A stretch of DNA of 64,000 nt from Eriocheir sinensis (Eukaryota; Arthropoda; Malacostraca; Decapoda; Varunidae). Both the position numbers and the translations under genes were made by a program. Positions 52,430 to 64,000 of this stretch are shown piece after piece. Where the stretch lies: NCBI RefSeq assembly GCF_024679095.1, contig NC_066509.1:14883989-14947988 (forward strand), read 5' to 3'. Each line of letters begins with the position of its first letter. Position 1 is the first letter of the stretch. The notes beneath the pieces were generated by a model. That model was given only the letters and a program-made list of their open reading frames with translations. It was not told where the DNA came from and ran no database searches.

Positions 52430-55400
52430 AGACACACAGAGACAGAGACACACAGAGACAGAGACAGACATGACAGAGACACAGAGACAGAGACACACAC
52501 AGAGACAGAGACAGACACACACAAGAGACACACAGAGACAGAGACAGCACAGAGACAGAGACGCACAGAGACAGAGACGCACAGAGACGCACAGAGACAC
52601 AGAGACACACAGAGACACACAGAGACAGAGACACACAGACACACAGAGACACACAGACACACAGAGACAGCGACACACAGAGACAGAGACGCACAGAGAC
52701 AGAGACGCACAGAGACAGAGACAGACACAGACACACAGAGATACACAGAGACACACAGAGATACACAGAGACAGACAGAGACACACAGAGACAGACAGAG
52801 ACACAGAGACACAGAGAGACAGAGACACACAGACAGAGACACACAGAGACAGAGACACAGACACAGAGCACACAGAGACAGAGACGCACAGAGACAGAGA
52901 CGCACAGAGACAGAGACACACACAGAGACAGACACAGAGACAGAGACACACAGAGACAGAGAAGAGACACACAGAGACAGAGACACAGAGACAGACAGAC
53001 AGAGAGACACAGAGACAGAGACACACAGAGACACACACAGACACACACACACAGAGACACACAGAGACAGAGACACACAGAGACCGAGACACAGAGACAG
53101 AGACGCACACAGACAGAGACATACAGAGACAGAGACAGAGGACAGAGACACAGACAGAGACGCACAGAGACAGAGACCCACAGTGACAGAGACACACAGA
53201 GACAGAGACACAGAGACAAATGCACAGAGACAGAGACGCACAGAGACAGAGACGCACAGAGACAGAGACTCACAGAGACAGAGACTCACAGAGACAGAGA
53301 CGCACAGAGACAGAGACGCACAGAGACAGAAACACACAGAGACACACAGAGACAGAGACGCACAGATACAGAGACACACAGACAGACACACACAGACAGA
53401 CACATAGACACAGAGACACAGAGAGACAGAGACACACAGACACACAGAGAGACAAACAGAGACAGAGACACACACAAACAGACACACACACAGAGACAGA
53501 CACACAGAGACAGAGACACACAGAGACACACAGAGACAGAGACTCACAGAGACAGAGACACACAGAGACAGACACACACAGAGACAGACACACAGAGACA
53601 GAGACGCACAGAGACATAGACACACACAGAAACAGAGACACACAGAGACGGACACACAGAGACAGAGACACACAGAGACAGAGACACACAGAGACAGAGA
53701 CACACAGAGACAGAGACACAGAGAGAGAGAGACGCAGAGAGAGAGAGACTCAGAGAGAGAGACTCACAGAGACAGAGACGCACAAAGACAGAGACGCACA
53801 GAGACAGAGACACACAGAGCAGAGACACACAGTGACAGAGACACACAGAGACAGAGACACAGACAGAGACTTGGACAGAGACAGAGACACAGACACACAG
53901 GACAGACAGACACAGACAGGACACACAGAGACAGAGACAGACACACAGAGACACACAGAGACAGACACAGACAGAGACACACAGAGACAGAGACACACAG
54001 ACAGAGACACACACAGAGACAGAGACACAGGACACAGAGACAGAGACACACAGAAACCAACACACAGAGACAGGACACACAGAGACAGAGACACACAGAC
54101 AAAGACACAGAGACAGGACACAGAGACAGAGACACAGACAGAGACACACAGAGACAGAGACACACAGAGAAAGAGACGCACAGAGACAGAGACACAGACA
54201 GAGACACACAGACAGACACAGACAGAGACACACAGAGACAGAGACACACAGAGACAGAGAGACAGAGACAGAGACCTTGGAGAGACAGACACACAGAGAG
54301 ACACACAGGGACAGAGACACACAGAGACAGAGACACACAGAGACAGACAGACGCACAGAGACAGAGACACAGAGACAGAGACGCACAGAGACAGAGACGC
54401 ACAGAGACAGCACAGAGACAGAGACAGAGACACACAGAGACACATAGACATAGACACACATAGACAGAGACACACAGACAGAGACACATAGACAGACACA
54501 CATAGACAGAGACACACAGAGACAGAGACACACAGAGACAGAGACACACAGGACAGAGACACAGAGACAGAGACACACAGAGACAGAGACACAGAGACAG
54601 AGACACAGAGACAGAGACACACAGAGACAGAGACGCACAGACACAGAGACAGAGACACACAGAGACAGAGACACAGAGACAGAGACAGAGACACACAGAG
54701 ATGAGACAGAGACACACAGAGACATGACACACAGAGACAGAGACAGAGACACACACAGACACACAGAGACAGAGACACACAGACAGAGACACACAGAGAC
54801 AGAGACACACACAGAGACAGAGACACACAGACAGAGACGCACAGAGACAGAGACGCACAAGACAGAGACGCACAGAGACAGGGACAGAGACGCACAGGAC
54901 AGAGACAGACAGACACACACACACACACAGACAGAGACACACACAGACAGAGACACACACAGACAGAGACAGAGACACACAGAGACACACAGAGACAGAG
55001 ACACACAGAGACAGAGACACAGAGACAGAGACACAGAGAGACAGAGACACAGAGACAGAGACACACAGAGACAGAGACACAGAGAGACAGAGACACAGAG
55101 AGACAGAGACACAGAGAGACAGAGACACACAGAGACAGAGACGCACAGGATACACACAGAGACAGAGACTCACAGAGACAGATACGCACAGAGACAGACA
55201 CACGCAGAGACAGAGACACACAGAGACAGAGACACACAGAGACAGAGACACACAGAGACAGAGACGCACAGAAACAGAGACACAGAGACGCACAGAGACA
55301 GACACACACAGAGACAGAGACACACAGAGACAGAGACAGAGACACAGAGACAGAGACAGTAACACACGAGACAGAGAGAGACGCACAAAGACAGAGACGC

Positions 55401-55720
55401 AAAGTGACTGAGACACACAGAGACAGAGACAGAGACACACAGAGACACACAGAGACAGAGACACAGAGACAAAGACAGAGACACAGAGAGACAGAGACAC
55501 ACAGAGACTGAGACGCACAGAGACAGAGACGCACAGAGACAGAGACGCACAGAGACAGAGACAGAGACACACAGAGACAGAGACACACACACACAGACAC
55601 AGACACACACACAGAGACAGAGACACACAGACAGGACACACAGAGACAGAGACACACAGAGACAGAGACGCAGAGACAGAGACACAGAGACAGAGACACA
55701 GAGACAGAGACACAGACACA
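52430..55720. other. Indel-rich stretch of the satellite (possible low consensus quality)
   Basis: Small deletions that break the 16-bp register are concentrated here: CAGGACAG or CAGGACAC where CAGAGACAG is expected (for example 53899, 53918, 54029, 54076, 54550, 54895), ACTTGGACAG (53872), CCTTGGAGAG (54275), CATGACAC (54723) and GAGATGAGAC (54702). Flanking tens of kilobases show almost none of these. Confidence 0.6.
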
Positions 55721-57200
55721 CCGAGAGACTAAGACACACAGAGACAAAGACACACAGAGACAGAGACACACAGAGACAGAGACACACAGAGACAGAGACG
55801 CACAAAGATACACAGAGACAGAGACACACAAAGATACACAGAGACAGAGACACACAGAGACAGAGACACACAGAGACAGAGACACACAGAGACAGACACA
55901 CAGAGACAGACACAGAGACAGAGACACACAGAGACAGAGACAGACACAGACACACAGAGACAGACACAGACACACAGAAACAGAGACAGACACACACAGA
56001 CAGAGACAGACACACCAGACAGAGACAGACACAGACAGAGACACACACAGACTGAGACAAACACAGACTGAGATACACACAGACTGAGACACACACAGAC
56101 TGAGACACACAGAGACAGAGACACATCGAGACACACAGAGACAGAGACACATCGAGACACACAGAGACAGAGACACAGACAGAGACAGAGACACAGACAG
56201 AGACAGAGACACAGAGAGACAGAGACACAGAGAGACAGAGACACAGAAACAGAGACACAGAGAGACAGAGACGCACAGAGACAGAGACGCACAGAGGCAG
56301 AGACGCACAGACAGAGACACACAGACACAGAGACAGAGACAGATAAACACAGAGACAGACACACAGAGACAGAGACAGAGACACATAGAGACAGAGACAC
56401 ACATAGACAGAGACAGAGACACACAGAGACATAGACACACAGAGACAGAGACACACAGAGACAGAGACACACAGAGACAGAGACACAGAGACAGACACGC
56501 ACAGAGACAGAGACACACAGAGACAGAGACACACAGAGAGAGACACACAGAGACAGAGACACACAGAGACACAGACAGAGAGAGAGAGAGACAGACAGAG
56601 ACAGAGACACAAACAGACAGAGGCACAGACAGACAAACAGACAGAGACACAGACAGACAGAGACACACAGACACCGACACACAGAGACAGTCCCACACAG
56701 AGACAGACACCCACAGTCAGACGCACACAGACAGAGACACACAGAGACAGAGAAACACAGAGACAGACACACACAGAGACAGAGACGCACGGAGACAGAG
56801 ACACAGAGACAGAGACGCACAGAGACAGAGACGCACAGAGACAGAGACACACAGAGACAGAGACACACAGAGGCAGAGACAAACAGAGACGCACAGAGAC
56901 CACAGAGACACACACAGAGACACACAGAGACAGAGACAGAGACAGAGACGCACAGAGACAGAGACACAGAGACAGAAACACACAGAGACACAGAGACAGA
57001 GACACACAGACACAAAGATAGAGACACACAGAGACAAAGATAGAGACACACAGAGACAGAGACACACAGAGACAGAGACACACAGAGACAGAGACACACA
57101 GAGACAGAGACGCACAGAGACAGAGACGCACAGAGACAGAGACGCACAGAGACAGAGACGCACAGAGACAGAGACACACAGAGACAGAGACACACAGAGA
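55370..57200. repeat. Satellite segment duplicated ~4.8 kb upstream, second member
   Basis: Partner of 50530-52400: GACAAACACAGACTGAGA at 56055, paired ACACATCGAGACACACAG near 56122 and 56146, and paired AAAGATAGAGACACAC near 57016 and 57037. Measured offsets range from 4.77 to 4.83 kb. Confidence 0.75.
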
Positions 57201-58042
57201 CAGAGACACACAGAGACAGAGACACAGAGACAGAGACAGACATACAGAGACAGAGACAGAGACACACAGAGACAGAGACAGAGACACACAGAGACAGAAA
57301 CAGAGACACACAGAGACAGAGACGCACAGAGACAGAGACGCACAGAGACAGAGACGCACAGAGACACACAGAGACAGAGACACACATACACACAGAGACA
57401 CACAGAGACAAAGACACACAGAGACAGAGACACACAGAGACAGAGACTCACAGAGACAGAGACTCACAGAGACACACAGAGACAGACACACACAGAGACA
57501 GAGACACACAGAGACAGAGACACACAGAGACAGAGACACACAGAGACAGAGACACACAGAGACGGACACAGAGACAGAGACACACAGAGACAGAGACAGA
57601 CACAGACAGACAGAGACAGACACAGACACACAGAGACAGAGACAGACAGAGACAGACACAGACAGAGACACACACAGACTGAGACACACAGACTGAGACA
57701 CACACAGACTGAGACACACAGAGACAGAGACACACAGAGACAGAGACGCACAGAGACAGAGACGCACAGAGACAGAGACGCACAGAGACAGAGACGCACA
57801 GAGACAGAGACGAACAGAGACAGAGACACACAGAGACAGAGACACACAGAGACACACAGAGACACACAGAGACAGACACACACAGAGACAGAGACACATA
57901 GAGACAGACACACACAGAGACAGAGACACACAGACACACAGAGACAGACACACACAGAGACAGAGACACACAGAGACAGAGACACACAGAGACAGAGACA
58001 CACAGAGACAGAGACGCACAGAGACAGAGACGCACAGAGACA

Positions 58043-58106
58043 GAGCGGCACAGAGACAGAGCGGCACAGAGACAGAGCGGCACAGAGACAGAGCGGCACA
58101 GAGACA
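58043..58106. repeat. GCGGC-variant satellite cluster 4
   Basis: Four consecutive AGAGCGGCACAGAGAC units, with the same neighbourhood (CACATAGAGACAGACAC shortly before) as clusters 1-3. Confidence 0.9.
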
Positions 58107-60600
58107 GAGACACACAGAGACACACAGAGACACAGAGAGACACAGAGAGACACACTGAGACACACAGAGACACACTGAGACACACTGAGACACACTGAGA
58201 CACATTGAGACACACAGAGACACACAGAGACAGGCAAACAGAGACAGACACACAGACAGAGACACACAGAGACAGAGACAGACACACAGAGACAGACACA
58301 GACACAGACAGAGACACACAGAGACAGAGACAGACACAGACAGAGACAAACACAGACAGAGACAAACACAGACAGAGACACACACAGACTGAGACACACA
58401 CAGACAGAGACACACACAGACAGAGACACACCGAGACACACAGAGACCGAGACACAGACAGAGACACACAGAGATAGAGACACACAGAGACAGAGACGCA
58501 CAGAGACAGAGACGCACAGAGACAGAGACGCACAGAGACAGACACACAGAGACACAAAGACACACAGACACACAGAGACAGAGACGCACAGAGACAGAGA
58601 CGCACAGAGACAGAGACGCACAGAGACAGAGACGCACAGAGACAGAGACGCACAGTGACAGAGACACACAGAGACAGAGACGCACAGAGACAGAGACGCA
58701 CAGAGACAGAGACGCACAGTGACAGAGACATACAGAGACAGGGGCGCACAGAGACAGAGACAGAGACGCACAGAGACAGAGACGCACAGAGACAGAGACG
58801 CACAGAGACAGACACTCAGAGACACACAGAGACAGAGACGCACAGATACAGAGACACACAGACAGACACACAGAGACAGACACACAGAGACAGAGACACA
58901 TAGAGACAGAGACACATAGAGACAGAGACACATAGAGACAGAGATACACAGAGACAGAGACAGAGACGCACAGAGACAGAGACGCACAGAGACAGAGACG
59001 CACAGAGACAGAGGCGCGCAGAGACAGAGACACACACAGACAGAGACACACAGAGACAGAGACGCACGGAGACAGAGACGCACGGAGACAGAGACGTACA
59101 GTGACAGAGACTCACAGAGACAAAGACGCACAGAGACAGAGACAGAGACGCACAGAGACAGAGACACAGAGACACAGTGACAGACACAGAGACAGACACA
59201 GCGACACACACAGATACAGACACAGACACAGACACAGACACAGAGACACAGAGACAGAGACACTGAGACAGACACACCCACAGAGACACATCGACAGAGA
59301 CAGAGACAGAGACGCACAGAGACAGAGACGCACAGAGACAGAGACATACAGAGACAGAGACACACAGAGACAGAGACGAACAGAGACAGAGACACACAGG
59401 GACAGAGACACACAGAGACAGACACACAGGGACAGAGACACATACAGAGACAGAGACACACAGAAACAGACACACACAGAAACAGACACACACAGAAACA
59501 GAGACGCACAGAGACAGAGACACACAGAGACAGAGACACACAGAGACAGAGACACACAGAGACAGAGACACACAGGGACAGAGACACACAGAGACAGACA
59601 CACACAGAGACAGACACACAGAGACAGAGACGCACAGAGACATAGACGCACAGATTCAGAGACACACAGAGATAGACACACAGAGACAGACACACACAGA
59701 GACAGAGACACACAGAGACAGACACACACAGAGACAGACACACAGAGACAGACACACAGAGACAGAGACGCACAGAGACAGAGACGCACAGAGACAGAGA
59801 CGCACAGAGACAGAGACACACAGGGACAGAGACACACAGGGACAGAGACACACAGAAACAGACACACACAGAAACAGACACACACAGAAACAGAGACACA
59901 CAGAAACAGACACACAGAGACAGAGACACACAGGGACAGAGACACAGACAGACAGAGAGACAGACAGACAGAGACACAGACAGAGACACAGAGACAGACA
60001 GAGACACAGAGACACACAGATACAGAGACACACAGAAACAGAGACACACAGAGACATAGACGCACAGATTCAGAGACACACAGAGATAGACACACAGAGA
60101 CAGACACACACAGAGACAGACACACACAGAGACAGACACACACAGAGACAGACACACAGAGACAGAGACGCACAGAGACAGAGACGCACAGAGACAGAGA
60201 CGCACAGAGACAGAGACGCACAGAGACAGAGACACTCAGGGACAGAGACACACAGAGACAGACACACAGGGACAGAGACACAGACAGAGACAGAGACACA
60301 CAGAAACAGACACACACAGAAACAGACACACACAGAAACAGACACACACAGAAACAGACACACACAGAAACAGAGACACACAGAAACAGACACACAGAGA
60401 CAGAGACACACAGAGACAGAGACACACAGAGACAGAGACACACAGGGACAGAGACACACAGGGACAGAGACACAGACAGACAGAGACACAGAGACAGACA
60501 GAGACACAGAGACAGACAGAGACACAGAGACACACAGATACAGAGACACACAGAAACAGAGACACACAGAAACAGAGACACACAGAGACAGAGACACAGA

Positions 60601-63420
60601 GAGATAAACACACAGAGACAGACACACAGCGACAGACACACAGCGACAGACATACAGCGACAGACACACAGCGACAGAGACACAGCGACAGAGACACAGC
60701 GACAGAGACACAGCGACAGGCACAGCGACAGAGACAGAGACAGACACACAGTGACAGACACACAGTGACAGACACACAGCGACAGAGACACAGTGACAGA
60801 GACACAGCGAGAGTGACACAGCGACAGACAGAGACAGACACAGTGACACAGTGACAGACACAGCAACAGTGACACAGTGACAGAAACACAGTGACAGAAA
60901 CACAGCGACCGTGATAGACACAGTGACAGAGACATAGTAACAGACATACAGTGACAGAGATACAGTGACAGACACATCAACAGACGGAGGCAGAGACACA
61001 GTGACAGAGACACAGTGACAGAGACACATTGACAGAGACACAGCGACGGAGACACAGTGACGGAGACACAGTGACGGAGACACAGCGACGGAGACACAGT
61101 GATGGAGACACAGTGATGGAGACACAGTGACGGAGACACAGCGACAGAGATACAGTGACGGAGACACAGTGAAGGGGATAGAGCGAAAGAGACACCGTGA
61201 CAGAGACACTGCGACAGAGATACAGCGACGGAAACGCAGCCAGAGACACAGCCACAACCACAGACACAGCGACAGACACAGCGACAGACACAGCGACACA
61301 CACAGTTACAGAGACACAGTGACAGACACAGTGACAGACACAGTGACAGACACAGTGACAGGGATACAGCGAGAGAAACACAGCGACAGAGACACAGCGA
61401 CAGAGACACAGCGACAGAGACACAGTGATAGAGACACAATGATAGAGACACAGTGACAGAGACACAACGACAGAGACACAGTGACAGAGACACAGTGACA
61501 GAGACAAAGCAACAGAGACAGCGACAGAGACAAAGCAACAGAGACTCATAGTGACAGAGACACAGTGACAGAGACATAGTGACAGAGACACAGTGACAGA
61601 CACAGCAACAGACACAGCGACAGAGACACAGTGACAGAGACACAGTGACAGAGACACAGTGACAGACACAGCAACAGAGTCATAGTGACAGACACAGTGA
61701 CAGACACAGCGACAGAGACACAGCGACAGAGACACAGCGACAGAGACACAGTGACAGAGACACAGTGACAGAGACACAGTGACAGAGACACAGCGACAGA
61801 GACACAGCGACAGAGTCATAGTGACAGACACAGCGACAGAGACACAGCGACAGAGTCATAGTGACAGACACAGCGACAGAGACACAGCGACAGAGACACA
61901 GCGACAGAGACACAGCGACAGAAACACAGCGACAGAGACACAGTGACAGACACAGTGACAGAGACACAGTGACAGACACAGTGACAGACACAGTGGCAGA
62001 CACAGCGACAGAGACACAGCGACAGAGACACAGCGACAGAAACACAGCGACAGAGACACAGTGACAGACACAGTGACAGAGACACAGCGACAGAGACACA
62101 GTGACAGAGACACAGCGACAGAGACACAGTGACAGACACAGTGACAGACACAGTGACAGACACAGTGACAGACACAGTGACAGAGACACAGTGACAGACA
62201 CAGCGACAGAGACACAGTGACAGACACAGCGACAGACACAGCGACAGAGACACAGTGACAGACACAGCGACAGAGACACAGTGACAGACACAGCGACAGA
62301 GACACAGTGACAGACACAGCGACAGAGACACAGCGACAGAGACATAGTGACAGAGACACAGCGACAGAGACACAGTGACAGAGACAAAGTGACAGAGACA
62401 CAGTGACAGACACAGTGACAGACACAGTGACAGACACAGCGACAGAGACACAGTGACAGAGACACAGCGACAGAGACACAGTGACAGAGACAAAGTGACA
62501 GAGACACAGTGACAGAGACACAGTGACAGACACAGTGACAGACACAGTGACAGACACACAGCGACAGAGACACAGCGACAGAGTCATAGTGACAGACACA
62601 GCGACAGAGACACAGCGACAGAGACACAGTGACAGAGACACAGCGACAGAGACAAAGCAACAGAGACAGCGACAGAGTCATAGTGACAGACACAGTGACA
62701 GACACAGCGACAGAGACACAGCGACAGAGACACAGCGACAGACACAGCGACAGACACAGTGACAGACACAGCGACAGACACAGCGACAGACACAGCGACA
62801 GACACAGTGACAGACACAGCGACAGACACAGCGACAGAGACACAGCGACAGAGACACAGCGACAGAGACACAGCGACAGAGACACAGCGACAGAGACACA
62901 GTGACAGACACAGTGACAGAGACACAGCGACAGAGACAGCGATAGAGTCATAGTGACAGACACAGCGACAGAGACACAGCGACAGAGACACAGTGACAGA
63001 GACACAGTGACAGAGACATAGTGACAGACACAGTGACAGACACAGTGACAGAGACACAGTGACAGAGACACAGTGACAGAGACATAGTGACAGACACAGT
63101 GACAGACACAGTGACAGACACAGCGACAGAGACACAGCGACAGAGACACAGTGACAGAGACACAGCGATAGAGTCATAGTGACAGACACAGCGACAGAGA
63201 CACAGCGACAGAGACACAGCGACAGAGACACAGCGATAGAGTCATAGTGACAGACACAGCGACAGAGACACAGCGACAGAGACACAGCGACAGAGACACA
63301 GCGACAGAGACACAGTGACAGAGACACAGTGACAGACACAGTGACAGACACAGTGACAGACACAGCGACAGAGACGCAGCGACAGAGACCCAGCGACAGA
63401 GACCCAGTGACAAAGACACA
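60601..63420. repeat. 12/14-bp satellite domain
   Basis: The unit switches to ACAGCGACAGAGAC (14 bp) and ACAGCGACAGAC (12 bp), with frequent GCGACAG/GTGACAG alternation. TGA appears on the plus strand wherever GTGACAG occurs, while the minus strand stays open ([14 protein letters not shown] cycle). A more decayed stretch at about 60840-61300 has point changes not seen elsewhere. Confidence 0.92.
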
Positions 63421-64000
63421 GCAACAGACACACAGAGACAGACACACACAGAGACAGACACACACAGAGACAGACACACAGAGACAGAGACGCACAGAGA
63501 CAGAGACGCACAGAGACAGAGACGCACAGAGACAGAGACACACATGGACAGAGACACACAGAGACAGACACACAGGGACAGAGACACAGACAGAGACAGA
63601 GACACACAGAAACAGACACACACAGAAACAGACACACACAGAAACAGACACACACAGAAACAGACACACACAGAAACAGAGACACACAGAGACAGAGACA
63701 CACAGAGACAGAGACACACAGAGACAGAGACACACAGGGACAGAGACACAGACAGACAGAGACACAGACAGACAGAGACACAGAGACAGACAGAGACACA
63801 GAGACACACAGATACAGAGACACACAGATACAGAGACACACAGAAACAGAGACACACAGAAACAGAGACACACAGAGACAGAGACACACAGAGACAGAGA
63901 CACACAGAGACAGAGACACAGAGAGACAAACACACAGAGACAGACACACAGCGACAGACACACAGCGACAGACATACAGCGACAGACACACAGCGACAGA
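63421..64000. repeat. Return to 16-bp satellite; second copy of the 60.1-60.7 kb segment
   Basis: Matches the segment before the 12/14-bp domain. CATACAGCGACAG occurs at 60651 and 63973, an offset of 3322 bp, with the same series of AAACAGACACACACAG units and (GACA)n contractions beforehand. The array runs off the window. Confidence 0.85.

Larger units (their letters stand above)
29845..60600. repeat. Main 16-bp satellite array
   Basis: About 30.7 kb built on GACAGAGACACACAGA (16 bp, roughly 1900 units) with frequent variants: a CpG form containing GACGCACAGA, contracted 10-14-bp units, an ACTGAGA form and a GCGGC form. The plus strand has almost no T. No unit contains a stop on the minus strand, and 16 is coprime to 3, so all minus frames stay open for kilobases and encode the same [16 protein letters not shown] cycle. 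The plus strand gives [16 protein letters not shown]. The longest such frame is 29693-36679. None has the marks of a gene. Confidence 0.97.

Overview
The window looks like nuclear DNA from a decapod crustacean, most likely a crab. This is inferred from three things: very abundant long microsatellites and homopurine/homopyrimidine tracts, tRNA-derived short retroposons of a type I recall from decapod genomes, and a spliced gene with GT/AG introns of arthropod size. There are no operons, ribosome binding sites or other prokaryotic features. Nearly all long reading frames here are by-products of stop-poor simple repeats.

Layout. 1-745: decayed reverse transcriptase of a non-LTR retrotransposon (minus strand, running off the left edge). 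746-11600: low-complexity DNA with several repeat systems: three copies of a dispersed repeat (2637-3003, 5067-5275, 7558-7934), a family of about 158 bp interrupted by a retrotransposon fragment (3017-4390), an exact 74-bp minisatellite (6711-7252) and a 67-73-bp minisatellite (8281-8760). 11600-21150: pyrimidine-rich and purine-rich blocks, (CT)n, (GT)n and (AT)n microsatellites, a composite CA/unique tandem array (14243-14841), a degraded tRNA-type SINE (15190-15475), a 169-bp MITE with 21-bp inverted ends (15584-15752) and a second decayed non-LTR element (18185-19018, minus).

22315-25579: the one convincing gene. Six exons join without a stop into a 321-residue secreted protein with a signal peptide, a basic proprotein-convertase-type cluster, a short collagen stretch, two N-glycosylation sequons and a C-terminal C1q/TNF-like domain. 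It most resembles the adipolin (CTRP12)/erythroferrone (CTRP15) group. Its third intron carries a 26/23-bp minisatellite that starts at the splice donor.

27952-64000 (right edge): at least 36 kb of satellite DNA, mainly a 16-bp unit with almost no T on the plus strand. It has a higher-order organisation: landmark variants recur in the same order about 11.65 kb apart, with nested duplications of 3120 bp and about 4.8 kb. A poly(A)-tailed SINE is inserted at 29501-29844. From about 60.6 to 63.4 kb the unit changes to 12/14 bp, and the 16-bp type then resumes. Between about 52.4 and 55.7 kb small indels are concentrated, which may mark poor assembly consensus. Giant open frames in the array (up to 2328 codons) are a consequence of unit composition and are not annotated as genes.
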